Of a stretch of 51,583 bases of DNA, positions 33,856-43,064 are shown piece after piece. The notes beneath the pieces are model-generated. The model did no database searches, was not told where the DNA came from, and was given only the letters and a program-made list of their open reading frames with translations. This stretch comes from Dysgonomonas sp. 25 (lineage in GTDB: Bacteria > Bacteroidota > Bacteroidia > Bacteroidales > Dysgonomonadaceae): the NCBI RefSeq assembly GCF_010501075.1, contig NZ_QVMN01000014.1, positions 1 to 51,583 on the forward strand, read 5' to 3'. A program made the translations under genes and the position numbers. The first letter of the stretch is position 1; each line of letters opens with the position of its first letter.

Positions 33856-34468
33856 CTGGTGGATTTTTGCGATAGGATTTGCGGCGCAGCTTCTCTTTTC
33901 TGCGCGGATGCTTATCCAATGGCTGATGTCCGAAAAAGCCAGACAGGTTGTTTCGCCCGCTGTCTACTGGCAGTTGAGTTTGCTGGCGGCTATCCTCTTC
34001 CTCGCATATGGCTGGCTGCGAAACGATTTTGCCATTATCCTCGGACAATTTATCTCGTATTATATCTACATCTGGAACCTGAATGAAAAAGGCGACTGGA
34101 AGAAAGTTCACCGGGCGATACGGTTGCTTATTTACCTGATTCCTCTTGCCGCTCTCACCTACGTGTTTGTCGATATAGAGATGGTTGGAAAACGTCTCTT
34201 CGATTTTGCGAATATTTCGTTGCCGCTTCTGTTGTTCGGTTCGTTCGGACAGATTATCTTTGTCTTCCGGTTTATTTACCAATGGCAATATTCGCGTACC
34301 CGCCACCAGTCGTTGCTCCCCCGGGGCTTTTGGCTGATGAGCATTGTAGGGTCGCTTGCTATTGTCACTTACGGAATATTCCGCAACGACCCGGTATTAA
34401 TCGTCGGACACAGTGTAGGATTTATCATTTACAGCCGCAACTGGTGGCTGGCAAAAAGGCAACAATGA
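33845..34468 (+). CDS. Lipid-A-disaccharide synthase N-terminal-domain membrane protein
   Basis: 207 aa with about six membrane helices arranged as two homologous LAB_N units. The first has FAAQLLFSARMLIQWLMSEK and the second has FGQIIFVFRFIYQWQYSRTR, each followed by a W...S...YG segment. The LAB_N domain is usually fused to LpxB; alone it is a small transporter-like protein often next to DPM1-like genes. It may flip the polyprenyl-linked sugar, by analogy with ArnE/ArnF position in arn operons. The start overlaps the GT2 gene and the stop overlaps the next ATG (ATGA). Confidence 0.88.
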   Translation: MTDNWWIFAIGFAAQLLFSARMLIQWLMSEKARQVVSPAVYWQLSLLAAILFLAYGWLRNDFAIILGQFISYYIYIWNLNEKGDWKKVHRAIRLLIYLIPLAALTYVFVDIEMVGKRLFDFANISLPLLLFGSFGQIIFVFRFIYQWQYSRTRHQSLLPRGFWLMSIVGSLAIVTYGIFRNDPVLIVGHSVGFIIYSRNWWLAKRQQ

Positions 34469-35484
34469 GAATATTAATTACAGGAGCAGCAGGATTTATC
34501 GGTTTCTATGTCGTACAACGATTGTTGAAAGAAGAAAATATAGAGGTCGTAGGGCTCGATAACCTGAACGATTATTATGATGTCGGCTTAAAGCTGGCTC
34601 GCCTGAAAGCGTGTGGTATAGACACGTCGCAGATGGAGGCGAAAAAAAACATAACCGGCACGCTCTTTCCGCATTATACCTTTCGCCAAACGGATATTAC
34701 CGATTCGCAGGATATAGAACAGCTATTCGCCGAAGGGCAATTCGATTATGTCATACACTTAGCCGCGCAAACGGGGGTACGCTATTCCATCGAAAATCCG
34801 ATGCTGTATGTGCAGTCCAATATGGTGGGCTTTGCCAATATACTCGAAGCGTGCCGCCATCATCATATCAAGCATCTGATATATGCTTCCAGTTCGTCGG
34901 TATATGGTATGCACAACAAGATACCTTACAGCGAAACGGATAACGTCGATTATCCTGTCAGCTTGTATGCCGCTACCAAAAAGAGCAACGAATTGATGGC
35001 TCATGCTTATAGCCACCTCTATCAGTTGCCGGCAACAGGCTTGCGCTTTTTTACGGTTTACGGGCCGTGGGGACGGCCGGATATGGCGCCCATGCTTTTT
35101 GCGGAAGCTATTTTTGCAGGGAAGCCCATCAAATTGTTTAATGGTGGAGATATGTTGCGCGACTTCACTTTTGTGGAGGATATTGCCGAAGGGGTATTCC
35201 GCACAATAACGGTCATTCCGGATAGCGCAGGCGAGCATCCCTATTACAGATTATTTAATATTGGCAATTCGGCGGCTGTTGATTTATCTGCTTTTGTGTC
35301 CGAGATGGAGCGTGCGTGTGACCGGCAGGCGATTGTCGAATTGTATCCGATGCAGCCGGGTGATGTGAAAGAAACATATGCCGATACTACTTCGCTGCAA
35401 GCCCAAACGGGTTATAAGCCGTCCACGCCTCTTGGCGAAGGGGTGCGAAGATTTATTGATTGGTACAAAGCATATTATTGGTAG
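34465..35484 (+). CDS. NAD-dependent epimerase, UDP-glucuronate 4-epimerase-like
   Basis: 339 aa, extended SDR. The N-terminal GAAGFIGFYV is the NAD-binding glycine motif. SSSSVYG and YAATKKSNE give the Ser/Tyr/Lys catalytic set. LDNLNDYYDVGLKLARL and FFTVYGPWGRPDMA are typical of UDP-glucuronate 4-epimerases (LpsL/GAE types). It would make UDP-galacturonate for the GT2 enzyme encoded in the same operon. The ATG at 34465 overlaps the previous stop. A different UDP-sugar epimerase cannot be excluded. Confidence 0.88.
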   Translation: MRILITGAAGFIGFYVVQRLLKEENIEVVGLDNLNDYYDVGLKLARLKACGIDTSQMEAKKNITGTLFPHYTFRQTDITDSQDIEQLFAEGQFDYVIHLAAQTGVRYSIENPMLYVQSNMVGFANILEACRHHHIKHLIYASSSSVYGMHNKIPYSETDNVDYPVSLYAATKKSNELMAHAYSHLYQLPATGLRFFTVYGPWGRPDMAPMLFAEAIFAGKPIKLFNGGDMLRDFTFVEDIAEGVFRTITVIPDSAGEHPYYRLFNIGNSAAVDLSAFVSEMERACDRQAIVELYPMQPGDVKETYADTTSLQAQTGYKPSTPLGEGVRRFIDWYKAYYW

Positions 35485-35819
35485 ATTTTTTGTTTATCCC
35501 GCCAGAAAGCCTTATTTTTGCTTTTGCATCGATACTTATAAGTGGTGAAAATATTGTATACATCAGGCATGGTTTTTTAATCAACCAACCTATTAAGTTA
35601 TAAAAATTAGCAAATATTTCAGAATAATTCAAGGTTTTAGTAGAAAAATTATTTTGTCTTGCGGGCAGTGATAATCAACAGTGAATGACAAAATCTTTGT
35701 AGGGGCAAACAGCGTTCAACGAATCGCAGCGAGCCGATAAATATTGCTCCGCATAACAAAAGTTATGATAAAACCTTTTTCGGATATGCTAATATGCTAA
35801 TTCACAATTTGATATTGTT
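35485..35819. other. Intergenic region with fragmentary repeats
   Basis: No gene. Positions 35698-35760 carry degenerate pieces of the GTAGGGGC...ATATTGC repeat family. Positions 35780-35805 carry ATATGCTAATATGCTAAT, a word common in other gaps. No clear promoter for the LRR gene was found. Confidence 0.6.
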
Positions 35820-36806
35820 ATGAGAACAACTTTAACACTGGCTATCACGATTATAGCCTTATTTACAACAACTACTACTACTCTACAAGCGCAGGTGACT
35901 ATAGGAAGTCCAGAGAAACCCTATGCCGGCGCACTACTTGACTTGAAGATGAAACCCGATGGCACATCTACGCTGGGATTGGGTTTGCCGCGTGTGCAGC
36001 TAAGCAACTTAAAACCTACTACAGATACAGAATTGGCTCAGTCGATAGGCAATACTTCGGAGAGTTATAATATGGCCGATCATGTGGGATTGGTAGTCTA
36101 TAACACCTTGGATGCTCCCTCGTGTGGGATGCCCGCCGGATTATTTGTATGGGATGGCGAACAATGGTCGCAACTATCAGGTGCAGCAAGTACTAAACTC
36201 AAAGGCAGCTATGCCGAGGACGTGCAAGCCTTGAAAGACCTCTACAATGCCAACCCGAGCAATACGCTGGGGTGGAATCTAAGTGGCGACCCTGCCGAGT
36301 TTGCCGGGGTTACCTGGGCAACTATATGCGGCGAGAAAAGAGTAACCCAATTAAATATTGGTTACAGAAACTTATCATCCTCTACCGGAATAGATAAACT
36401 TTATGCGTTAACGTGGCTGGATTGCCATGATAACCTATTGACAAGTTTGGATGTATCGGGAGCCACCGCTTTAACGCATTTTTTGTTATATTATAACCAA
36501 CTGACAACGTTGGATGTATCGGCCAACACGTCTCTGGTGGAGTTGCGATGCCAAGCTAATCAATTGACGAGTTTGAATGTATCGGGAGCCACCGCTTTAA
36601 CGGTGCTGTTTTGCTCTTTTAACCAACTGACTACGTTGGATGTATCGACCAACACCACGTTAATGGTGCTGGATTGCTCTTATAACAAACTGACACAGAC
36701 GGAAGTGAACAAGTTTAAGCTTCATCCGAATTATTGTCCGAAGATTTTTGATTGGAATGTAGCTCCCCAGAATGGTAGCTCTGTAAGCAAACCTACTTGT
36801 CCGTAA
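35820..36806 (+). CDS. Secreted leucine-rich-repeat protein, 5 repeats
   Basis: 328 aa. Signal peptide ends near TLQAQ. The shared N-terminal module is present (VTIGSPEKPYAGALLDLKMK, GLGLPRVQLSNL), with an LRR N-cap at about 140-195. Five LRR units follow, two of them degenerate in the Cys position (LLYYN, FCSFN), then the common tail VNKFKLHPNYCPKIFDW and KPTCP. It is the shortest of the three paralogues. Its middle part (SYNMADHVGLVVYNTLDAP) is closest to the protein at 49354-50718, with which it also shares its 3' flank in inverted orientation. Probably surface-associated; ligand unknown. Confidence 0.85.
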   Translation: MRTTLTLAITIIALFTTTTTTLQAQVTIGSPEKPYAGALLDLKMKPDGTSTLGLGLPRVQLSNLKPTTDTELAQSIGNTSESYNMADHVGLVVYNTLDAPSCGMPAGLFVWDGEQWSQLSGAASTKLKGSYAEDVQALKDLYNANPSNTLGWNLSGDPAEFAGVTWATICGEKRVTQLNIGYRNLSSSTGIDKLYALTWLDCHDNLLTSLDVSGATALTHFLLYYNQLTTLDVSANTSLVELRCQANQLTSLNVSGATALTVLFCSFNQLTTLDVSTNTTLMVLDCSYNKLTQTEVNKFKLHPNYCPKIFDWNVAPQNGSSVSKPTCP

Positions 36807-36970
36807 TTCACCTCACCCTATATCCCTCTCCCAATGGAGAGGGACTTCTTTGAGTCGCCTACGCTCCTCGATCGCTGATTGTTAATTGCCTACAACGAGA
36901 GCAGGGGATTTTTATCTATACAAGAAAAGTTGACAAGTAGACAAGTTAATGAGTTGACATATAGATTGTC
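36807..36970 (+). repeat. Inverted copy of 49190-49353
   Basis: About 165 bp downstream of this LRR gene are nearly identical, in reverse complement, to the region downstream of the LRR gene at 49354-50718 (shared landmarks: the AGAGGGACTTCTTTGAGTCG and TCTATACAAGAAAAGTTGAC stretches). With the paralogous genes themselves this forms a long imperfect inverted repeat around about 12 kb of chromosome. Confidence 0.85.
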
Positions 36971-37285
36971 ATCCCGAGCGGAAGCAAGGGATCTCGTTGC
37001 GCTTTGCGCTGTTCACAGTTGGGTCGGGAAAAGGCTCAGCATGACAGAACCGTTCTTTTACTTTGTGCCCTTTGAGTCGCCTACGCTCCTCGAACGTTGT
37101 TTGTGGTTAAATAACAAAAAAGTAACCACACTAAAAAATGCACAAATAATATATACTTTTTGTATACCTTTTTTACTTAACAGACTTATAATGAGTATGA
37201 ATTGAAGTGCGCAAAAGTAACAAAAGGGTAACACAAAAGTGACACCTTTGTCACATTTTACACAGGCGAGAATAGACATGCCAGC
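36971..37285. other. Repeat-rich gap
   Basis: No credible gene. Positions 36967-37050 hold a GTCATCCCGAGCGG...CAGCATGACAG palindromic-family copy. A GAGTCGCCTACGCTCCTCGA fragment is repeated at 36851 and 37074. Confidence 0.6.
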
Positions 37286-37321
37286 AATAAAAAAGACTGC
37301 CTTCGCATAGAAAGCAGCCTT
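37286..37321 (-). terminator. Terminator of the flavin reductase-like gene
   Basis: On the minus strand GGCTGCT pairs with GGCAGTC (two G-U pairs) and is followed by a six-T run (complement of 37289-37294). It lies 25 bp after the stop of the gene at 37346-38590. Confidence 0.6.
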
Positions 37322-37345
37322 TATATTGTGACTGAAAGAATAAGG

Positions 37346-38590
37346 CTATTTCACCCAGACATTCAGTATTTCGCCCATATACATTTTGTGCAGGCCGTCT
37401 TTCGTCCATCCTGCCTCCAGTTCGGACTTGGCTATTTTTACCGCAGCTTCCGAGATTGGTTGTGCGATAATCTTGCGACACTCTATTATCATCCATGCCT
37501 CGGTGAAGGCTGTTGCGCCCGAAGGCAATTTGACAGGGGTAAGTCCCGAGCCTTTGACTTTGTCAGTATCTTTACCGCTATTCGAGCCGCAATATAGCAA
37601 TACGTCCTTGTAGGCAGCGCTATAGAACGAGATAGTATACGTTTCGCCTTCGTCCATCGTTTTGATAGAGTGGCGGGTAGGGTTGAGGAAAAGGAATGTC
37701 ACCGGTTTGTTCCAGAAAGTACCTAAACCTCCCCACGAAGCGGTCATTACGTTCACGTTTTCACCTTTGCCCGATGTGACGAGCGTCCAGTCGTTGAGCA
37801 GCTTAATGTAGTTGCCCGGGATATTGTCGGGGCTGATGCTTTTGTAACCTTCGAAAGTCGTACCTGTAGTTGCCAGCGGCGTTGCAGCCTGAATAGGTGC
37901 TGCCGTTTGAACAGGAGCGGTTGTCTGCGCAGGAGGCGTTGCGACATCCGGCTGTGCTATCTGTTGGCCTGTGGCTTTGTCGATATATACGATTTGGACT
38001 TCCTTCTTCTTGGAAGCACCGTTGATATATTGCTCCAACGATTGGAATATTACATTGATGCTGTCGATGGTCGCTTTGCGGAATTTGCCGTAGTAATTGG
38101 CTAACTTGTCGCCTTTCTTGGTGAGTCCATATTTGTCGGTTATCATATCTTCGGCAAAGAGCTTTTCGTTTTCTTTGCCGCTGCTGTAGTCGTAGTTGAT
38201 TCCTTTGACGGTGGCATCACACGCACCGTTGTCGACTTTCAGTATTAGCTGATATGTCATGCCTGCCATATCCAACGATATAAGCTTGCGCCCGAAAACG
38301 ATATTCGTTTCGCCCAGACAGGCTACCTGCTTCTTCGAAGCGTCGGAGAGCAATACGCGGTTGCTGGTTTTGCCGTCGTTCAGGTTGTATGTTTTCTCAG
38401 CCCACTCGTTTACTTTGTTGAACAGTTGGGTGTCGTCTAATTTCGGATTCGAATTGATGACTTTATTGAAGACCACCTTCCCGTTCATTTCGGTTACTGC
38501 ACCTTTCAGGTAAGGGGTATCGTCCTGAGCAATCAAACTGGTTGCGGATAGTAGGATTGCGGCTAATAATAAAAGATATTTTCCACTCAT
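37346..38590 (-). CDS. Exported DUF4468 - flavin reductase-like fusion protein
   Basis: 414 aa. The signal peptide ends near SLIAQ. Residues about 25-120 form a DUF4468 domain (VVFNKVINSNPKLDDTQLFN, then YQLILKVDNGACDATVKGI). A Pro/Thr/Ala linker (about 210-245) leads to a flavin reductase/flavoredoxin-like domain (about 250-414) with NDWTLVTSG, NVMTASWGGLGTFWNKPVTF and TISFYSAAYKD, an FMN-binding split barrel. Flavin reductases are normally cytoplasmic, so a secreted fusion is unusual. It is a single-gene unit with a minus-strand TATCTTTA box in the leader. Confidence 0.8.
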   Translation of the reverse strand: MSGKYLLLLAAILLSATSLIAQDDTPYLKGAVTEMNGKVVFNKVINSNPKLDDTQLFNKVNEWAEKTYNLNDGKTSNRVLLSDASKKQVACLGETNIVFGRKLISLDMAGMTYQLILKVDNGACDATVKGINYDYSSGKENEKLFAEDMITDKYGLTKKGDKLANYYGKFRKATIDSINVIFQSLEQYINGASKKKEVQIVYIDKATGQQIAQPDVATPPAQTTAPVQTAAPIQAATPLATTGTTFEGYKSISPDNIPGNYIKLLNDWTLVTSGKGENVNVMTASWGGLGTFWNKPVTFLFLNPTRHSIKTMDEGETYTISFYSAAYKDVLLYCGSNSGKDTDKVKGSGLTPVKLPSGATAFTEAWMIIECRKIIAQPISEAAVKIAKSELEAGWTKDGLHKMYMGEILNVWVK

Positions 38591-38735
38591 TGATATATTC
38601 GTTTTAGGTTTCTCAAATGAAGACTTAAAGATAACAAAACTAATTTATCCTCTGGGATAAAACGCAAAAATCTTCGTTTTGGTATCTTCCCAAAGGAATA
38701 AATTAAGAGTGGATATATGAAGCCCCGAGGGGTAT

Positions 38736-39926
38736 TTATTCGCTGAGCTCTTTGACTTTATCGATGATTCTCTGCAGGTTGTTGCTGCTTGCTCCTATCA
38801 CCACCGATTGGATGACACCATCTTTGTCGATGACAAGGGTGGTAGGCGTCAGCCTGATTCCATGTTTGTCGAACAGGTCTTGCCCATCTATCATATTGTT
38901 GAAGAGGAAAGGCGTCCGTTCGATAATCGGTCTGGCCACTTCGGACGAGTTCCATGTGCAAGAAAGGAAGTTGACTTCCGGATATTCGTCTATCCACTTG
39001 TTCATTTGGGGCATTTCTTTGATGCATGGCATACATCCGGCATGCCAAAAGTTGATAACGGTGGGTTTGCCCAGGATGGATTTGTTTGTCCAGGTCTTAC
39101 CTTTTATATCTTTCAGCGAAAATTCAGCTATTGACGATCCTTGTAGCTTATTCTTGCTGACAGCAACAGAAACGCCGCCGGATGTCATAGCCTTGTCGCT
39201 CCTTATTTCGTTCAGCTTTTGTTGGGGTAATTTGCCGGCTGATGCTCTGTCTGCTTCATTTTCGAGAATGAGGGAAGGACCTTTCTTCATTACGAGGCTG
39301 CCTTTTGCCTCTTCGTCCGGTTCATCTACTTTCACTTCGCCCTTTGCGCTTTCATAATCGGGGTGACTGGCTTTTATCGTATATATGCCTGCCTCGACAT
39401 TGGTGAAGGCATAAATTCCTTTGTCTCTGCTTTTTATTTGTTTTATTGTTGTGCCTTTTTCATCTATTAGTTCTACGTGTGCTTTGAGGAGAGGATTTCC
39501 CATAAGATCCGAAATTTTCCCTACAACCACTGTCCCATTGAGTGTGGCTATCGATTCATTGTCTGCTTCTTCCCCCTGATTTGCTTGTGCTGCTTTCCGG
39601 CTTTCCTCGTTTTCGAGAGCGATAGAATGTATATAGACATTGTTAGCACCTTCTTCCTTGATGTTGATCTGCGTCAAAGATTCTTCATAATTGGGGTGGG
39701 TTGTCTTTATGGTATAGATGCCTTTTCCTACATTTTCGAATGTAAAAGTGCCTTCTTTCTGTGTGGTGAGCGTTGCCAACTCCTTCTTATCTTTCATCAA
39801 TACCAAAACTGCATCAGCGATTGCCTCTTTTTTCAGGTTGGTTACTTTCCCCATGATTCTGGCTTCCTGCCCTGCGAGAGAAAGCGATAACGCAAAAATT
39901 GAAAGGAGTAATAGCATTTTTTTCAT
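38736..39926 (-). CDS. Exported thioredoxin-like (TlpA/ResA) protein with carboxypeptidase-regulatory-like repeats
   Basis: 396 aa with a signal peptide (MLLLLSIFALSLSLAGQ). Two CarboxypepD_reg-like beta-sandwich repeats occur at about 22-105 and 128-215 (GIYTIKTTHPNYEES and GIYTIKASHPDYESA are the matching segments). The C-terminal thioredoxin fold (from about 265) has NFWHAGCMPCIKEMPQMNKW, a CxxC with Met-Pro inside, and a cis-Pro region LTPTTLVID. Such proteins reduce periplasmic disulfides or act in cytochrome maturation. It has a strong promoter of its own (39978-40008). Confidence 0.88.
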   Translation of the reverse strand: MKKMLLLLSIFALSLSLAGQEARIMGKVTNLKKEAIADAVLVLMKDKKELATLTTQKEGTFTFENVGKGIYTIKTTHPNYEESLTQINIKEEGANNVYIHSIALENEESRKAAQANQGEEADNESIATLNGTVVVGKISDLMGNPLLKAHVELIDEKGTTIKQIKSRDKGIYAFTNVEAGIYTIKASHPDYESAKGEVKVDEPDEEAKGSLVMKKGPSLILENEADRASAGKLPQQKLNEIRSDKAMTSGGVSVAVSKNKLQGSSIAEFSLKDIKGKTWTNKSILGKPTVINFWHAGCMPCIKEMPQMNKWIDEYPEVNFLSCTWNSSEVARPIIERTPFLFNNMIDGQDLFDKHGIRLTPTTLVIDKDGVIQSVVIGASSNNLQRIIDKVKELSE

Positions 39927-39977
39927 AGCAATCTATTTTTAGGTGATATGTTTATCTATATTGTAGTATTATATTTG

Positions 39978-40008
39978 CAAATATAAAACACACGGGAAGT
40001 AAATCAAA
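39978..40008 (-). promoter_or_regulatory. Promoter of the thioredoxin-like gene
   Basis: On the minus strand TTTG (40005-40008), 19 nt, TATATTTG (39978-39985). It lies about 52 bp upstream of the ATG and is one of the best consensus matches in the window. Confidence 0.78.
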
Positions 40009-40132
40009 AGATTTGTCTAAGAAAATAGACAAAAAATTAAATTTCGGTTAAGATTATACGTATTAAAGGGAGTAATAAATAACAAATACTTATCTTTATA
40101 TGTTATAACAGCATGAATGAAAAAAGTTATAA

Positions 40133-43054
40133 ATGAACGCAAAGAAACATTATACGGGACTTACTGACGCACAAGTCCTCGAGAGCCGCAAAAAACATGG
40201 CGACAACCTGCTCACTCCTCCGCCTAAAACGCCGATATGGAAGTTGTTTCTCGAAAAATTCGAGGATCCTATTATCCGTATCTTGCTTATTGCCGCTTTC
40301 TTATCTTTAGGGATTTCGATTATACACAATGAGTATGCCGAGACAATCGGTATCTTCTGTGCCATATTCCTTGCAACAGGTGTTGCTTTTTGGTTCGAAC
40401 TGGATGCCAATAAAAAATTCGACGTACTGAATCAGGTCAATGACGACGAACTGGTTATGGTCAACCGTAACGGGCACGTTTGTCAGGTGGCAAAGAAAGA
40501 TATAGTCGTGGGCGATATTGTCCTGCTCGAAACAGGAAACGAAGTGCCTGCCGACGGCGAGTTACTGGAAGCTGTTTCGCTTCAGTTGGACGAGTCTACG
40601 TTGACGGGCGAGCCATCTGCCAACAAAACATGTGATCCGCAGCATTTCTCGAGCGAATCCACCTATCCGTCGAATATGGTGTTGCGGGGTACGAAGGTTA
40701 TCAATGGCCATGGGATTTACCGTGTGGAAAAGGTTGGCGATTCCTCCGAATTCGGGAAGGTAGCCCGTAAGGCAACCGAAACGGTAGAGAAACAGACGCC
40801 GTTGGATAAGCAGCTCGATGCGCTGTCCAAATTTATCGGGGTTACCGGATTGTCTTTGGCCGTATTGACTTTTGCGATATTGTTTATCAAAAATATAGTT
40901 CTTTCGTCGGATATAACCGTTACGTGGCAGGAATATTATTCGCTGACCGCCGTAATGGTGGGTATTGCCATTGCCCTTTCCAAAATGTGGGTGCCTATCT
41001 TTCATGATGGTATGTCGCTGTTCGGGAAAGAACGGGAACTGCCGAAACCGATTGCTAAATGGGGCTGGATCATTTGGATTATCTTAGGCCTCATTACAAT
41101 GGTAATCTTGTTGTCGGTCGGAACGCTTTTCGGCGTGAATCCGATAAAAGACAGCTCGTGGATCGAACTTGATATTGCCGGACGGATATTGCAATACTTC
41201 ATGATAGCCGTTACCCTTGTGGTGGTGGCTGTGCCCGAAGGGTTGCCGATGAGCGTGACGCTCAGCCTCGCCCTTAGCATGCGCCGTATGCTGAAAATGA
41301 ACAATTTGGTGCGCAAAATGCATGCTTGCGAAACGATGGGTGCTACCACCGTTATCTGTACGGACAAGACGGGTACATTAACCCAGAACCAGATGCAGGT
41401 GTATAAGACGAACTTCTATTCGCTGCCTGCGCAGGAATTGAAAGATAATGCCGAAACCCGTTTGGTTGTGGAAAGCATAGCGGTGAATACGACTGCCTTC
41501 CTCGATTTTTCGAATACGGCCAAAACCAGTGTCTTGGGCAATCCTACTGAAGGGGCATTGCTCCTTTGGCTGAACAGGTACAATATTAATTACCTCGATG
41601 TGCGCGAACGCTCTTCGATTGTCGATCAGCTGCCATTCTCCACCGAGCGCAAATATATGGCGACGATAGTAGAATCAAACACCTTCAAAGGGAAGCGTGT
41701 GTTATACATCAAGGGTGCGCCGGAGGTGGTGCTGGCGAAATGTAAGACCGTGAGAAACGAAACACGCGAGGATGCCGTAGACAAATATGACGAAACCATC
41801 AAAGAACAATTGCTGAAATACCAGAATCAGGCCATGCGTACGCTGGGTTTCGCCTATAAGATAGTGGATGACGATTGCGCCGATACTCCGTCAGCATTGG
41901 CGACAAACGACCTGATTTTTGTCGGTATCGTTGCCATATCAGACCCTGTGCGTCCCGATGTTCCGGCAGCCGTCACCGAATGTCTGAATGCGGGCATCGA
42001 CGTGAAGATTGTTACCGGCGACACCTATGGCACAGCCAAAGAGATAGGTCGCCAGATAGGTATATGGGACGATGATGCCCATGACGAACATCATATTATT
42101 TCGGGTGTCGATTTCGAAAAGCTATCGGACAAAGATGCGCTGGAATTGGTGAAGCACCTGAAAATCATGTGTCGCGCACGTCCTACCGACAAGCAACGCC
42201 TTGTGTACCTGCTCAAACAGGCAGGCGAAGTGGTGGCCGTCACCGGCGACGGGACGAATGACGCTCCGGCACTCAATTATGCCGATGTCGGTTTGTCGAT
42301 GGGTAGCGGTACATCCGTAGCTAAAGAGGCGAGCGACATAACCTTATTAGACGATTCTTTCAGCAGTATCGATACGGCCGTGATGTGGGGACGATCGCTC
42401 TATCAGAATATACAACGCTTCCTGCTTTTCCAGTTGACCATTAATGTGGCAGCCTTGCTGTTGGTATTCTTCGGTTCTATCTTCGGACATACACTACCAT
42501 TGACCGTCACGCAGATGTTGTGGGTGAACCTGATAATGGACACCTTCGCTGCAGGAGCTTTGGCTTCGCTGCCTCCTAATCCGGGCGTGATGAAAGATAA
42601 GCCGCGAAGCAGCAATGCATTCATTGTCACTCCGTTGATGGCTACATGGATTTTTACTGTCGGAATCATTTTTGTGGTGATACTAATCGGGATGTTGATA
42701 TACTTCCGCGATCCGGTCCATCTCGATTCATTCTTCGACTATATAGCACCGGGCAAGCGCGGCGATTACTTCCTTTCCTACTTTTTCACCGTATTTGTGA
42801 TGTTCCAGTTCTGGAATCTGTTTAATGCCAAGGCTTTCCTCACCGGTAAATCTGCCTTTACGGGGATGGGCAAGAGCTTTGGGTTCGAAGTGGTAGCCAT
42901 TGTCATCCTGATAGGACAAATCCTGATAGTGACATTTGGAGGAGACGTATTCCGTACTGTTCCGCTAACCATTCAGGATTGGGTAACCATCATCTTAGGG
43001 ACGTCGGTTGTCCTGTGGATTGGTGAGCTGATCCGCCTTATATGGAAGAAATAA
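40133..43054 (+). CDS. Calcium-type P-type ATPase (P2 family)
   Basis: 973 aa. An N-terminal cation-ATPase domain starts with TGLTDAQVLESRKKHG. The actuator motif is LTGEPSANK. The phosphorylation motif is CTDKTGTLTQ with Asp411. The hinge is GDGTNDAPAL. About ten membrane helices are present, and VAVPEGLPM in helix 4 is typical of Ca2+ pumps of PMCA/SERCA type. It exports Ca2+ (or a similar cation) from the cytoplasm. The Ser of the usual TGES is Pro here, but the essential Glu remains. It is transcribed alone and convergent with the WG-repeat gene, with 10 bp between stops. Confidence 0.95.
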   Translation: MNAKKHYTGLTDAQVLESRKKHGDNLLTPPPKTPIWKLFLEKFEDPIIRILLIAAFLSLGISIIHNEYAETIGIFCAIFLATGVAFWFELDANKKFDVLNQVNDDELVMVNRNGHVCQVAKKDIVVGDIVLLETGNEVPADGELLEAVSLQLDESTLTGEPSANKTCDPQHFSSESTYPSNMVLRGTKVINGHGIYRVEKVGDSSEFGKVARKATETVEKQTPLDKQLDALSKFIGVTGLSLAVLTFAILFIKNIVLSSDITVTWQEYYSLTAVMVGIAIALSKMWVPIFHDGMSLFGKERELPKPIAKWGWIIWIILGLITMVILLSVGTLFGVNPIKDSSWIELDIAGRILQYFMIAVTLVVVAVPEGLPMSVTLSLALSMRRMLKMNNLVRKMHACETMGATTVICTDKTGTLTQNQMQVYKTNFYSLPAQELKDNAETRLVVESIAVNTTAFLDFSNTAKTSVLGNPTEGALLLWLNRYNINYLDVRERSSIVDQLPFSTERKYMATIVESNTFKGKRVLYIKGAPEVVLAKCKTVRNETREDAVDKYDETIKEQLLKYQNQAMRTLGFAYKIVDDDCADTPSALATNDLIFVGIVAISDPVRPDVPAAVTECLNAGIDVKIVTGDTYGTAKEIGRQIGIWDDDAHDEHHIISGVDFEKLSDKDALELVKHLKIMCRARPTDKQRLVYLLKQAGEVVAVTGDGTNDAPALNYADVGLSMGSGTSVAKEASDITLLDDSFSSIDTAVMWGRSLYQNIQRFLLFQLTINVAALLLVFFGSIFGHTLPLTVTQMLWVNLIMDTFAAGALASLPPNPGVMKDKPRSSNAFIVTPLMATWIFTVGIIFVVILIGMLIYFRDPVHLDSFFDYIAPGKRGDYFLSYFFTVFVMFQFWNLFNAKAFLTGKSAFTGMGKSFGFEVVAIVILIGQILIVTFGGDVFRTVPLTIQDWVTIILGTSVVLWIGELIRLIWKK

Positions 43055-43064
43055 CGGCTTCTGG

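Noticed and set aside
37239-37254. GTGAC-N6-GTCAC as a third invertase site
   Set aside because: The arms point the opposite way to the sites at 47 and 2608, the spacer is one base short, and there is no partner copy.
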